Shown piece by piece: positions 1 to 11,298 of a DNA stretch of 64,000 bases (position 1 is its first letter; each line of letters opens with the position of its first letter). Both the position numbers and the translations under genes were made by a program. The notes beneath the pieces are model-generated. The model saw nothing but the letters and a program-made list of their open reading frames with translations, was not told the DNA's origin and did no database searches. The DNA lies in assembly GCA_019828565.1 (NCBI GenBank), contig JAHDYR010000038.1:1054001-1118000 (forward strand), read 5' to 3'. This DNA comes from Carpediemonas membranifera (lineage: Eukaryota > Fornicata).

Positions 1-588
1 ATCGCTGTCTGAACTCTCCTCATCCTCCCACTCTCCTTCCAGCATCTCCAACCCGGCCTCATCGTCAAACTCGCCCTCCACTGCGGTCTCCGGCATCTCT
101 GCCTCGCCAGCTGTCTCGTCAAACAGCGCCTCATCGTCAGACTCACCCTCCCCCGTGTCGACCCCATCGGGATTACGCTGGTCGTGGAGCTGGACCATCC
201 TCATCCTGAGCTTTTTGTAAAGCCACCAGGTCGGCAGAGCTTAAGGTAATCCTGGCGCCCTCATCCTGGCGCCTCATCCCTGGCGCCGTCATCCCTGGCG
301 TCCTCTCCCTCATAAATCTGAATCATCTTCTTGTCTTGCTCCCGATGTTGTCATTGCTGTTTTCGTGTCCACAAGCATTCCAGTCTCATTATAATGTTTA
401 TTCAGTACCAAATCATCCTTTAGTGACGGGCATTCTCCTCTGCATTGCCGAGAAAAAGAGTTGATGTTGATTAGATGGTGACGAATGCATTACCGGACAT
501 TTGACGCGCACAACCTGCTTAATACTGCATAAAAGCATCGCTGATCGCTTTCTCTTCTGTTCTTCAACGCCCAAGGAGCGGCTTCCAG

Positions 589-611
589 GTCGGCAACGGT
601 TGCCGACCTGG
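589..611. repeat. 23-bp perfect palindrome, five copies
   Basis: Two 11-base arms, AGGTCGGCAAC and its exact reverse complement, surround one central base. The same palindrome occurs near 1685-1707, 6481-6503, 10333-10355 and 11431-11453. In every copy it sits a few bases from the recurrent 13-mer GTGCAGTTTATGC (or its complement). It could be a protein-binding site or a transcript hairpin. Confidence 0.85.
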
Positions 612-742
612 ACCCGTGCAGTTTATGCTTTTTCGGCCAACCGACGAAGTCAAGCTTGGCCAAGACACATACTGTGTACAAGGACCCTGGCAGGCTAGTT
701 ACGCCGCTCAGCCTCTGCATCCAGTTGATAATCACTCGCCAT

Positions 743-1264
743 TTACTTCTGGTGCTTTTCCTGCTCTCTCTTCTCCATCACGTCGTCATACTCGGCCCTC
801 GTCAGCCTCACAGTTGTCATCCCGGCATCACGGATGTGCTCAAAGGCCTCAACGGGCAGCTTCGGCATCCCGTCCTCGCTGTCGCTGCTGCTGCCCAAGT
901 CTGACTCGCTCTCGTGATAGCGGCGAAGGCGAATGCGTCTGCTGGGCTCCCTGGTCTTCATAGCGTCATAGAGCGGAGCGAGCCCACTTCCATTGGCCCC
1001 GCTACGGACACCCTCATCGGTATCTCTCTCAGACATATCACACTCAACCTGTTGTGACTGAAGAAATGACAGGTTGTCGACGAGGCTATCCTCGGCATCG
1101 CTGTCTGAACTCTCCTCATCCTCCCACTCTCCTTCCAGCATCTCCAACCCGGCCTCATCGTCAAACTCGCCCTCCACTGCGGTCTCCGGCATCTCTGCCT
1201 CGCCAGCTGTCTCGTCAAACAGCGCCTCATCGTCAGACTCACCCTCCCCCGTGTCGACCCCCAT
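743..1264 (-). pseudogene. Orphan C-terminal fragment of the 472-aa element gene
   Basis: This 173-codon reading frame is the same sequence as the last 170 or so residues of the plus-strand gene at 4930-6348, but inverted and without its N-terminal half. The protein segment is very acidic (runs of Asp, Glu and Ser) and ends in a short basic-acidic helix. There is no recognisable domain. A further partial copy begins at base 1 and is cut by the window edge. Because the N-terminal part is missing and the copy lies in a tandem repeat, I read it as a duplicated gene tail and not an independent gene. Confidence 0.7.
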
Positions 1265-1909
1265 CGGGATTACGCTGGTCGTGGAGCTGGACCATCCTCA
1301 TCCTGAGCTTTTTGTAAAGCCACCAGGTCGGCAGAGCTTAAGGTAATCCTGGCGCCCTCATCCTGGCGCCTCATCCCTGGCGCCGTCATCCCTGGCGTCC
1401 TCTCCCTCATAAATCTGAATCATCTTCTTGTCTTGCTCCCGATGTTGTCATTGCTGTTTTCGTGTCCACAAGCATTCCAGTCTCATTATAATGTTTATTC
1501 AGTACCAAATCATCCTTTAGTGACGGGCATTCTCCTCTGCATTGCCGAGAAAAAGAGTTGATGTTGATTAGATGGTGACGAATGCATTACCGGACATTTG
1601 ACGCGCACAACCTGCTTAATACTGCATAAAAGCATCGCTGATCGCTTTCTCTTCTGTTCTTCAACGCCCAAGGAGCGGCTTCCAGGTCGGCAACGGTTGC
1701 CGACCTGGACCCGTGCAGTTTATGCTCGCAACCAAAGTTGGTCACAGTTTCAATGATACGTGTTAACAATGCAACATAGACGGGTAAACACTGGTGTGAA
1801 CTAATATATCCTCGCTAATTCACGTGACGTGAGTGATGTTGCACTTGTGACTATGAACAGACTCCTAGTTAATAGTACCGATCAAATTACCGAATACTTC
1901 ATGTCATAT

Positions 1910-3862
1910 TTAGTTCTTACGTCTCCTAATCTTCACCTGGGTCGGCTTTGAGACCTTCCGCAAAGTTGCATGTCGACCCATCAACTGTATCACGTAGTTG
2001 ATGTCGAGCCTGGCGCACTCCGCCCTAAAACTCTCCAGCGCTCTACTCTGATCGCCATCGAAGGGACGCCGCACTGTCAATGCATTGCCCTTCTCGTTAC
2101 GGTAAATGTGCGTGATCATCTTCTCATCAATGTTGACAAGCATGGTCGGCTTCCCTGTCATCGAAGTCCACACTCTGATTGCTTCAACGCATGCCCATCT
2201 CGTCACTGTCCCGTCACTATTGACGTGCTCAGGAAACAGCTCATCCAGAAGCTCTATCTCTGTCATCTTTGAGAATACGGCCATGGTCCTTGCGTGGGCG
2301 AGGAGCGTCTGGCGGTAAGCTGTCGCCTCATCCTCAGCCTTGAGCTTCTGCGACAAGGGCAATTTGCGTCTGAACGCAGTAAATGTTCTCAGACCCGACA
2401 TCATCATCAGGCAGTGAATGATGCAGTTCCCATAACCCAGGGTCGGATACGTAGGCCAACCTGAACTCGGAAGCCTTGTCGTGATGATCATGTCGAATGC
2501 CACAGTTCGGTTGTAGCGGGTTGGGTCAGACCTGGCGTTGACCACTCTTCCGCTCTCCTCGGTTTCACCCTCCTCCTCTGCCCCACCCTCCTCGTCTGAC
2601 TCGGCCTTCTCTTCCTCCTGCTCCTCCTCTGACTTACTCTTGGCCGGAGAGTGCTGTGCGATGATATCCTTCATCTCAGGCGTAAAGTTGAGGTCTATGG
2701 GGTCTGCCAGGTCATTCGGAGCGGTTGCTTGTGCAGACGCTGAGCAAACATCCTCGTCGTCGCCGGAGTTGCCGCCCTCGAGGTCGCCAAAGTGCAGCTC
2801 CTCCATCAACTCATCCGCCACTGGCTCCTCTTCCTCCTCTGACTCGACCTCCTCCACTGGCTCCTCTTCCTCCTCTGACTCCTCCTCCGAGTCCTCTGGC
2901 CTGGCCTTCTCGGGCGTGATGATGAGGGCCTTGCGCTTCACAGACATGGCTGCCTGCGCCTCGTCCGTATCGCGTCGGGGACAGGAAGTCCTGGAGACTG
3001 TGCCAGACTGTGGCGGGATGGGGCTGCATGGGAGTGATGCATCCATGGACTTGTCAGCGTCATAGGCTGCCTCTCGCTCAGCCTGCTGCTGCAGAAGGCG
3101 TCGATGCAGCGTGATGACTTCCTCACTCTTTGCCGTCAAGCTCTTCCTCAACTGCTTGACTCTCTTCTTGTATCCTCGAACAATTTTGTGATAGTAATCG
3201 ATGATAGCGCCAGTACCTGGGGGGAGCAGGGGCGTACCTTCTCCCGCGGGGGTCTCCAACCATTCCAGGGCGATGATGTACTCTTCGAAGTACGAGCGGC
3301 AGGAGTGCTTCATGTAAGCAAGGTCTGCCTCCTTGCTGCGCACCCTGGCAACCATTGCTGTGACATGGTCGCGCACAAGCGCGTTGGTGGATGTCGCGTT
3401 GCGCCACGCCCGAACCTTGACACTCAGCGCCTCTTTTTCGATACGCGCGCCCTCATTCTCCTTGGCATACTCAGCCCTCTTGGAGTTCTTGAAGGCTGTG
3501 ACAGCGGCCGACTCAAACGCCTTCATCTCCTTCTCCGTGAAGGTTGCCTCGATGTTCTCGTTCGAGGTCTTATCCTGCACCTGCTGAGACAGCAATGCCT
3601 CGAGTTCTGCCTTCTTCTCGCCCTGAATCTCGAAATATGAGCACAGGTGGTTAAAGTTGATCCCTATATAAACATTTGCACCAATTACGTACCGTTCTTG
3701 ACGACTATATCGAAGATATCGTTCTCGTCGAGCAATTTGTCCCGAAGAACGGCACTCTTCGCCTTGTTTGTCTTCTTCTCCTTGAATTCGGTGATAACGG
3801 CCTCAATCACATCATCTGAGGTGCTCTCGATCCACTCGTGAAGGAATTCGAACGTCATTCTT
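1910..3862 (-). CDS. OTU-like cysteine protease, element 1
   Basis: The main frame (1910-3595) gives about 561 residues. The N-terminal half is helical and basic. Residues 230-350 are mostly acidic (Glu/Ser/Asp), and the C-terminal 190 residues form an OTU-like fold. Cys391 lies in a Gly-Asn-Cys motif at a helix start and His542 in a Gly-Arg-His-Ala motif, the two catalytic positions of OTU peptidases, although the usual Asp-Gly-x-Cys is degenerate. OTU enzymes cleave ubiquitin chains. The first codon of the main frame is TTG, so translation begins upstream. An exon at about 3692-3862 encodes an N-terminal helix starting Met-Thr-Phe-Glu, joined by an intron of roughly 70-85 bp near 3623-3700 (splice sites not resolved). 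Related proteins are at 32790-34163 and 43040-45077. Substrate unknown; protease activity is inferred. Confidence 0.65.
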
Positions 3863-4126
3863 CTCTTCGTTATATCCCAATAATGGACATATAACAGAGA
3901 TGAGAAAATTGCCAGTAACCGTAGGCAACGGGGTGTCGGAAACGTTATACCATACAAACGGGGGATATAATCGCTCCGAAAACATCCATTATGTGGACTG
4001 AATGGCGATATAACGTATGGGGAGTGATCCGACGAGCTTTCGGGCGGTGCAGGCTAAGACACACCAAGTCTGTGGTGCTATAACGTACCTCGGGACGCAC
4101 TGTGGAGGCCCCTAGAGTACTCGGTC

Positions 4127-4520
4127 ATGGCATGTCAGACCAAGGGTCCCTCAAATCTGGCCCCATTCAGGATGCTCCCCCTAAATGTTCCGTTGCAAGC
4201 GTCTGACGGAGGTTCTCTGGATACCGACCAAGATGGAGGTCACGTGAATCAACGGACGATAATTGCGGTATTCTGGCCATGCCTGGTACTTTCAAATCAG
4301 CTGTACTGATCTATGCTCCATTTATAGTTCATATCGTATGGTCCTGGTGGACTTATAGTTGTTGATGTTGTTTAGGGATAATTGTTGCTTTAATGATGCT
4401 CTGCGCCCGCATACTGATGTTTCTTAGTGTTGTACACATGCCTACTACGTTAAAGCCGCCAGTATTCTTTCTATTCTTAAGTTCGCCATTTCAATCTCGT
4501 TGCGAGCATAAAGTGCACAT
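4127..4520. repeat. Dispersed repeat with a conserved GC-rich and a 'TTGCGAGCATAAAGTGC' end
   Basis: This roughly 400-bp stretch recurs at 7978-8371 (in the tandem unit), in inverted orientation at about 42290-42700, and in shorter inverted form at about 32105-32460. The repeat includes a segment about tracts ATAACGTACC and CACGTGRATCAACGGACGATAATT. It ends with TTGCGAGCATAAAGTGC, which in other copies lies just upstream of gene starts. It has no convincing reading frame. It may be a shared promoter or 5' leader spread among related elements. Confidence 0.7.
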
Positions 4521-4929
4521 TGTGAAAGGAAAGTGGGTGGTTATCTAATGGATACAGGGCAGGAAAAGGTACACGAATGCCGTCCTGAGGTTTGGCATGG
4601 GATACTGATCTCATACGTCAAAAATGGGCGGTGGTATTCGAATTTCAGAATTTCGGCATGTCCGAATTCCGAGGCAAGCGGGAGGGTGTACAAAACCTGG
4701 CCTGGGTACCTATTAGAGCGAATAGAGAATGGCAGCACCATGGATTCGGTTTTCAGAATAATAATTGCATTTGGATCGCCATTTCAGAATTACTTCCAGC
4801 ACCGGAGATTATTATTAAATCTGGGAGTGTAACAACACTTTTAAAAAATGAAAGGTCCCCATTCACCCACTCAGGCCCCAGATCACGTATCTGAGCTCAG
4901 TTTGGGTCAATTCCCAATACTTTAGAGTT

Positions 4930-6348
4930 TTGTATGGTCGAAATTCTGGAATAGCAATCCAAACTGAAGCAGCAAAAACTCATCCCATGGAGGCTGTAGC
5001 GGCAATAGACGAAGATATCATGAAGCGTTGGTTGAAGAATGTTCCAACCAAATCGCGTACGAACTACAACAAGCTTCTGAAAGACGTTTTGGCCAGAATT
5101 TGTCAGGAAACCGCCACAGATATCCAGAAGGGCATCGCGATTGTTCGTAGTGACGAGCTGGTAACCCATTTGCGCCGGTACCTCGCTGAGAAGCCTCTGG
5201 GGACGCAGAAGAAGATCGTTTCGGCTGTTCAGTCTTTCCGGAACTTCGACTTGCCACACCCCGCGAAGCCGTTGTCCTGGAAAGAGGAGGAAGAGGTGTC
5301 GCCTGCATCAGTTGAGAGTCTCCCCAGCCCGTATGGCGCCATTGCCATTCTGCTCAACCAGACGGGCTGGGAGTATTCGTATCTCCAAGGTAATCTCCCC
5401 GATGCGATAGACCTTACCTCGTGCCCGAGCTGGATGGGCTTTGGCACGCTCAAATCGGGATTCCCGCAGGCCAGTGCTGTATCGGAGGCGCTCAAGGTTC
5501 AGGGGTTGACGGTTCGCATGCTTCGCTTTGCGCAGCGGATCGACGTGTCCACCGATAGGATGCAGTCTATCGGCACGCTAGAGCGCCGCGGCAGACCGCG
5601 GGAGAAGCCTCAGAAGGTCATTAAGGACAAGCGCATCAGCCTGACCGATGAGCAGTTCAGGCACCAGTTGGCGTCCAGTCACTTAACGACCACGCGGCGC
5701 CCAACGATCCTCGATCTCAACCCGGAGATCCGAAGCTCTGCTGACCTGGTGCCGCCGACGCTCGATGACTGGCTTTACAACAAGCTCAGGATTAGGATGG
5801 TCCAGCTCCACGACCAGCGTAAGCCCGAGGGGGGCGACACGGGGGAGGGTGAGTCTGACGATGAGGCGCTGTTTGACGAGACAGCTGGCGAGGCAGAGAT
5901 GCCGGAGACCGCAGTGGAGGGCGAGTTTGACGATGAGGCCGGGTTGGAGATGCTGGAAGGAGAGTGGGAGGATGAGGAGAGTTCAGACAGCGATGCCGAG
6001 GATAGCCTCGTCGACAACCTGTCATTTCTTCAGTCACAACAGGTTGAGTGTGATATGTCTGAGAGAGATACCGATGAGGGTGTCCGTAGCGGGGCCAATG
6101 GAAGTGGGCTCGCTCCGCTCTATGACGCTATGAAGACCAGGGAGCCCAGCAGACGCATTCGCCTTCGCCGCTATCACGAGAGCGAGTCAGACTTGGGCAG
6201 CAGCAGCGACAGCGAGGACGGGATGCCGAAGCTGCCCGTTGAGGCCTTTGAGCACATCCGTGATGCCGGGATGACAACTGTGAGGCTGACGAGGGCCGAG
6301 TATGACGACGTGATGGAGAAGAGAGAGCAGGAAAAGCACCAGAAGTAA
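4930..6348 (+). CDS. Element-1 protein of unknown function (copy 1)
   Basis: The open frame encodes 472 residues. The likely start is the ATG at 4988 (Met-Glu-Ala-Val-Ala), because upstream sequence belongs to the dispersed repeat. The N-terminal 90 residues are a helical bundle with Trp-Leu-Lys and Ser-Arg-Thr-Asn-Tyr, reminiscent of the SAM-like N-terminal domain of tyrosine recombinases, but I see no catalytic Arg-His-x-x-Arg-Tyr residues. Residues 100-260 hold Pro-Ser-Pro-Tyr-Gly and a Trp-Met-Gly-Phe segment, and the last 180 are strongly acidic. No family is recognised. Near-identical copies are at 8782-10200 and, C-terminus only, at 743-1264 and 10630-11298. Confidence 0.6.
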   Translation: MYGRNSGIAIQTEAAKTHPMEAVAAIDEDIMKRWLKNVPTKSRTNYNKLLKDVLARICQETATDIQKGIAIVRSDELVTHLRRYLAEKPLGTQKKIVSAVQSFRNFDLPHPAKPLSWKEEEEVSPASVESLPSPYGAIAILLNQTGWEYSYLQGNLPDAIDLTSCPSWMGFGTLKSGFPQASAVSEALKVQGLTVRMLRFAQRIDVSTDRMQSIGTLERRGRPREKPQKVIKDKRISLTDEQFRHQLASSHLTTTRRPTILDLNPEIRSSADLVPPTLDDWLYNKLRIRMVQLHDQRKPEGGDTGEGESDDEALFDETAGEAEMPETAVEGEFDDEAGLEMLEGEWEDEESSDSDAEDSLVDNLSFLQSQQVECDMSERDTDEGVRSGANGSGLAPLYDAMKTREPSRRIRLRRYHESESDLGSSSDSEDGMPKLPVEAFEHIRDAGMTTVRLTRAEYDDVMEKREQEKHQK

Positions 6349-6696
6349 ATGGCGAGTGATTATCAACTGGATGCAGAGGCTGAGCGGCGTAACTAGCCTG
6401 CCAGGGTCCTTGTACACAGTATGTGTCTTGGCCAAGCTTGACTTCGTCGGTTGGCCGAAAAAGCATAAACTGCACGGGTCCAGGTCGGCAACCGTTGCCG
6501 ACCTGGAAGCCGCTCCTTGGGCGTTGAAGAACAGAAGAGAAAGCGATCAGCGATGCTTTTATGCAGTATTAAGCAGGTTGTGCGCGTCAAATGTCCGGTA
6601 ATGCATTCGTCACCATCTAATCAACATCAACTCTTTTTCTCGGCAATGCAGAGGAGAATGCCCGTCACTAAAGGATGATTTGGTACTGAATAAACA

Positions 6697-7446
6697 TTAT
6701 AATGAGACTGGAATGCTTGTGGACACGAAAACAGCAATGACAACATCGGGAGCAAGACAAGAAGATGATTCAGATTTATGAGGACGCTTCACAGACATGG
6801 CTGCCTGCGCCTCGTCCGTATCGCGTCGGGGACAGGAAGTCCTGGAGACTGTGCCAGACTGTGGCGGGATGGGGCTGCATGGGAGTGATGCATCCATGGA
6901 CTTGTCAGCGTCATAGGCTGCCTCTCGCTCAGCCTGCTGCTGCAGAAGGCGTCGATGCAGCGTGATGACTTCCTCACTCTTTGCCGTCAAGCTCTTCCTC
7001 AACTGCTTGACTCTCTTCTTGTATCCTCGAACAATTTTGTGATAGTAATCGATGATAGCGCCAGTACCTGGGGGGAGCAGGGGCGTACCTTCTCCCGCGG
7101 GGGTCTCCAACCATTCCAGGGCGATGATGTACTCTTCGAAGTACGAGCGGCAGGAGTGCTTCATGTAAGCAAGGTCTGCCTCCTTGCTGCGCACCCTGGC
7201 AACCATTGCTGTGACATGGTCGCGCACAAGCGCGTTGGTGGATGTCGCGTTGCGCCACGCCCGAACCTTGACACTCAGCGCCTCTTTTTCGATACGCGCG
7301 CCCTCATTCTCCTTGGCATACTCAGCCCTCTTGGAGTTCTTGAAGGCTGTGACAGCGGCCGACTCAAACGCCTTCATCTCCTTCTCCGTGAAGGTTGCCT
7401 CGATGTTCTCGTTCGAGGTCTTATCCTGCACCTGCTGAGACAGCAA
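6697..7446 (-). pseudogene. Truncated second copy of the OTU-like gene
   Basis: The first about 220 residues are identical to the protein of 1910-3595. At 6786 the tandem-duplication junction replaces the acidic region and the whole OTU domain with an unrelated frame that stops after about 28 residues. The catalytic Cys and His are absent. The upstream exon-like stretch is also duplicated (7536-7808). If expressed it would give only the N-terminal helical domain, possibly a competitor of the full protein, but that is speculation. Confidence 0.8.
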
Positions 7447-8442
7447 TGCCTCGAGTTCTGCCTTCTTCTCGCCCTGAATCTCGAAATATGAGCACAGGTG
7501 GTTAAAGTTGATCCCTATATAAACATTTGCACCAATTACGTACCGTTCTTGACGACTATATCGAAGATATCGTTCTCGTCGAGCAATTTGTCCCGAAGAA
7601 CGGCACTCTTCGCCTTGTTTGTCTTCTTCTCCTTGAATTCGGTGATAACGGCCTCAATCACATCATCTGAGGTGCTCTCGATCCACTCGTGAAGGAATTC
7701 GAACGTCATTCTTCTCTTCGTTATATCCCAATAATGGACATATAACAGAGATGAGAAAATTGCCAGTAACCGTAGGCAACGGGGTGTCGGAAACGTTATA
7801 CCATACAAACGGGGGATATAATCGCTCCGAAAACATCCATTATGTGGACTGAATGGCGATATAACGTATGGGGAGTGATCCGACGAGCTTTCGGGCGGTG
7901 CAGGCTAAGACACACCAAGTCTGTGGTGCTATAACGTACCTCGGGACGCACTGTGGAGGCCCCTAGAGTACTCGGTCATGGCATGTCAGACCAAGGGTCC
8001 CTCAAATCTGGCCCCATTCAGGATGCTCCCCCTAAATGTTCCGTTGCAAGCGTCTGACGGGCGTTCTCTGGATACCGACCAAGATGGAGGTCACGTGGAT
8101 CAACGGACGATAATTACGGTATTCTGGCCATGCCTGGTACTCTCAAATCATCTATACTGATCAGTGCTCCATTTATAGTTCATATTGTTTGGTCCTGATG
8201 GACTTATAGTTGTTGATGTTGTTTAGGGATAATTGTTGCTTTAATGATGCTCTGCGCCCGCATACTGATGTTTCTTAGTGTTGTACACATGCCTACTACG
8301 TTAAAGCCGCCAGTATTCTTTCTATTCTTAAGTTCGCCATTTCAATCTCGTTGCGAGCATAAAGTGCACATTGTGAAAGGAAAGTGGGTGGTTATCTAAT
8401 GGATACAGGGCAGGAAAAGGTACACGAATGCCGTCCTGAGGT

Positions 8443-10200
8443 TTGGCATGGGATACTGATCTCATACGTCAAAAATGGGCGGTGGTATTCGAATTTCAGA
8501 ATTTCGGCATGTCCGAATTCCGAGGCAAGCGGGAGGGTGTACAAAACCTGGCCTGGGTACCTATTAGAGCGAATAGAGAATGGCAGCACCATGGATTCGG
8601 TTTTCAGAATAATAATTGCATTTGGATCGCCATTTCAGAATTACTTCCAGCACCGGAGATTATTATTAAATCTGGGAGTGTAACAACACTTTTAAAAAAT
8701 GAAAGGTCCCCATTCACCCACTCAGGCCCCCAGATCACGTATCTGAGCTCAGTTTGGGTCAATTCCCAATACTTTAGAGTTTTGTATGGTCGAAATTCTG
8801 GAATAGCAATCCAAACTGAAGCAGCAAAAACTCATCCCATGGAGGCTGTAGCGGCAATAGACGAAGATATCATGAAGCGTTGGTTGAAGAATGTTCCAAC
8901 CAAATCGCGTACGAACTACAACAAGCTTCTGAAAGACGTTTTGGCCAGAATTTGTCAGGAAACCGCCACAGATATCCAGAAGGGCATCGCGATTGTTCGT
9001 AGTGACGAGCTGGTAACCCATTTGCGCCGGTACCTCGCTGAGAAGCCTCTGGGGACGCAGAAGAAGATCGTTTCGGCTGTTCAGTCTTTCCGGAACTTCG
9101 ACTTGCCACACCCCGCGAAGCCGTTGTCCTGGAAAGAGGAGGAAGAGGTGTCGCCTGCATCAGTTGAGAGTCTCCCCAGCCCGTATGGCGCCATTGCCAT
9201 TCTGCTCAACCAGACGGGCTGGGAGTATTCGTATCTCCAAGGTAATCTCCCCGATGCGATAGACCTTACCTCGTGCCCGAGCTGGATGGGCTTTGGCACG
9301 CTCAAATCGGGATTCCCGCAGGCCAGTGCTGTATCGGAGGCGCTCAAGGTTCAGGGGTTGACGGTTCGCATGCTTCGCTTTGCGCAGCGGATCGACGTGT
9401 CCACCGATAGGATGCAGTCTATCGGCACGCTAGAGCGCCGCGGCAGACCGCGGGAGAAGCCTCAGAAGGTCATTAAGGACAAGCGCATCAGCCTGACCGA
9501 TGAGCAGTTCAGGCACCAGTTGGCGTCCAGTCACTTAACGACCACGCGGCGCCCAACGATCCTCGATCTCAACCCGGAGATCCGAAGCTCTGCTGACCTG
9601 GTGCCGCCGACGCTCGATGACTGGCTTTACAACAAGCTCAGGATTAGGATGGTCCAGCTCCACGACCAGCGTAAGCCCGAGGGGGGCGACACGGGGGAGG
9701 GTGAGTCTGACGATGAGGCGCTGTTTGACGAGACAGCTGGCGAGGCAGAGATGCCGGAGACCGCAGTGGAGGGCGAGTTTGACGATGAGGCCGGGTTGGA
9801 GATGCTGGAAGGAGAGTGGGAGGATGAGGAGAGTTCAGACAGCGATGCCGAGGATAGCCTCGTCGACAACCTGTCATTTCTTCAGTCACAACAGGTTGAG
9901 TGTGATATGTCTGAGAGAGATACCGATGAGGGTGTCCGTAGCGGGGCCAATGGAAGTGGGCTCGCTCCGCTCTATGACGCTATGAAGACCAGGGAGCCCA
10001 GCAGACGCATTCGCCTTCGCCGCTATCACGAGAGCGAGTCAGACTTGGGCAGCAGCAGCGACAGCGAGGACGGGATGCCGAAGCTGCCCGTTGAGGCCTT
10101 TGAGCACATCCGTGATGCCGGGATGACAACTGTGAGGCTGACGAGGGCCGAGTATGACGACGTGATGGAGAAGAGAGAGCAGGAAAAGCACCAGAAGTAA
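8443..10200 (+). CDS. Element-1 protein of unknown function (copy 2)
   Basis: This is the second copy of the 472-aa gene. From about 8782 onward it matches copy 1 residue for residue as far as I can see. One extra C near 8730 removes the frame break present in copy 1, so the frame is open back to 8443 and gives 585 residues. The extra 113 residues come from the dispersed repeat and look non-coding. I therefore prefer the start at the ATG corresponding to 8839. Function unknown, as for copy 1. Confidence 0.55.
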   Translation: MAWDTDLIRQKWAVVFEFQNFGMSEFRGKREGVQNLAWVPIRANREWQHHGFGFQNNNCIWIAISELLPAPEIIIKSGSVTTLLKNERSPFTHSGPQITYLSSVWVNSQYFRVLYGRNSGIAIQTEAAKTHPMEAVAAIDEDIMKRWLKNVPTKSRTNYNKLLKDVLARICQETATDIQKGIAIVRSDELVTHLRRYLAEKPLGTQKKIVSAVQSFRNFDLPHPAKPLSWKEEEEVSPASVESLPSPYGAIAILLNQTGWEYSYLQGNLPDAIDLTSCPSWMGFGTLKSGFPQASAVSEALKVQGLTVRMLRFAQRIDVSTDRMQSIGTLERRGRPREKPQKVIKDKRISLTDEQFRHQLASSHLTTTRRPTILDLNPEIRSSADLVPPTLDDWLYNKLRIRMVQLHDQRKPEGGDTGEGESDDEALFDETAGEAEMPETAVEGEFDDEAGLEMLEGEWEDEESSDSDAEDSLVDNLSFLQSQQVECDMSERDTDEGVRSGANGSGLAPLYDAMKTREPSRRIRLRRYHESESDLGSSSDSEDGMPKLPVEAFEHIRDAGMTTVRLTRAEYDDVMEKREQEKHQK

Positions 10201-10629
10201 ATGGCGAGTGATTATCAACTGGATGCAGAGGCTGAGCGGCGTAACTAGCCTGCCAGGGTCCTTGTACACAGTATGTGTCTTGGCCAAGCTTGACTTCGTC
10301 GGTTGGCCGAAAAAGCATAAACTGCACGGGTCCAGGTCGGCAACCGTTGCCGACCTGGAAGCCGCTCCTTGGGCGTTGAAGAACAGAAGAGAAAGCGATC
10401 AGCGATGCTTTTATGCAGTATTAAGCAGGTTGTGCGCGTCAAATGTCCGGTAATGCATTCGTCACCATCTAATCAACATCAACTCTTTTTCTCGGCAATG
10501 CAGAGGAGAATGCCCGTCACTAAAGGATGATTTGGTACTGAATAAACATTATAATGAGACTGGAATGCTTGTGGACACGAAAACAGCAATGACAACATCG
10601 GGAGCAAGACAAGAAGATGATTCAGATTT

Positions 10630-11298
10630 ATGAGGGAGAGGACGCCAGGGATGACGGCGCCAGGGATGAGGCGCCAGGATGAGGGCGCCAGGATTACCTT
10701 AAGCTCTGCCGACCTGGTGGCTTTACAAAAAGCTCAGGATGAGGGATGGTCCAGCTCCACGACCAGCGTAATCCCGATGGGGGTCGACACGGGGGAGGGT
10801 GAGTCTGACGATGAGGCGCTGTTTGACGAGACAGCTGGCGAGGCAGAGATGCCGGAGACCGCAGTGGAGGGCGAGTTTGACGATGAGGCCGGGTTGGAGA
10901 TGCTGGAAGGAGAGTGGGAGGATGAGGAGAGTTCAGACAGCGATGCCGAGGATAGCCTCGTCGACAACCTGTCATTTCTTCAGTCACAACAGGTTGAGTG
11001 TGATATGTCTGAGAGAGATACCGATGAGGGTGTCCGTAGCGGGGCCAATGGAAGTGGGCTCGCTCCGCTCTATGACGCTATGAAGACCAGGGAGCCCAGC
11101 AGACGCATTCGCCTTCGCCGCTATCACGAGAGCGAGTCAGACTTGGGCAGCAGCAGCGACAGCGAGGACGGGATGCCGAAGCTGCCCGTTGAGGCCTTTG
11201 AGCACATCCGTGATGCCGGGATGACAACTGTGAGGCTGACGAGGGCCGAGTATGACGACGTGATGGAGAAGAGAGAGCAGGAAAAGCACCAGAAGTAA
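10630..11298 (+). pseudogene. Third, 5'-truncated copy of the 472-aa gene
   Basis: Residues 52-222 of this frame equal the acidic C-terminus of the 472-aa protein. The upstream part is a rearranged stretch with short direct repeats of GGCGCCAGGATGAGG type (10640-10700), also seen in inverted form at 245-305 and 1350-1400. It ends with the same downstream flank and 23-bp palindrome as the other copies. The N-terminal domain is missing, so it is probably non-functional. Confidence 0.7.

Larger units (their letters stand above)
1..1725. repeat. Tandem 1,097-bp repeat, about 1.6 copies
   Basis: Bases 1-628 recur almost exactly at 1098-1725, an offset of 1,097 bp. Each unit holds, on the minus strand, the acidic C-terminal coding segment described at 743-1264, then a short spacer, then a 23-bp palindrome. 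The copies diverge after about 1725, where unit 1 continues with TTTTTCGGCC and unit 2 with TCGCAACC. The same unit lies on the plus strand at about 10640-11632, so it flanks the 2-10.6 kb core in inverted orientation. This is direct sequence comparison; the mechanism (unequal exchange or replication slippage) is inferred. Confidence 0.9.
2938..10639. repeat. 3,851-bp tandem duplication (two units)
   Basis: Unit 1 is 2938-6788 and unit 2 is 6789-10639. The offset is a constant 3,851 bp throughout, and the two units differ by very few substitutions (for example around 4220-4320 versus 8070-8170) and one extra C near 8730. The duplication junction joins the downstream flank of the 472-aa gene to the middle of the OTU gene. 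It therefore destroys the second OTU copy but keeps the second 472-aa gene copy. The near-identity suggests a recent event or ongoing homogenisation. Confidence 0.92.

Noticed and set aside
660-685. CATACTGT at about 667 as the left end of element 1
   Set aside because: It lies in a sequence repeated several times in both orientations, with no subterminal TAGATTATCT motifs and no change of flanking sequence.
3623-3692. A 70-bp GTACGT...TTCAG intron in the element-1 OTU gene
   Set aside because: Removing exactly these bases does not restore the reading frame. Another donor a few bases upstream would, so an intron is likely but its borders are uncertain.
4930-6348. 472-aa protein as a tyrosine recombinase
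   Set aside because: Only the N-terminal helices are suggestive; none of the catalytic motifs is present.
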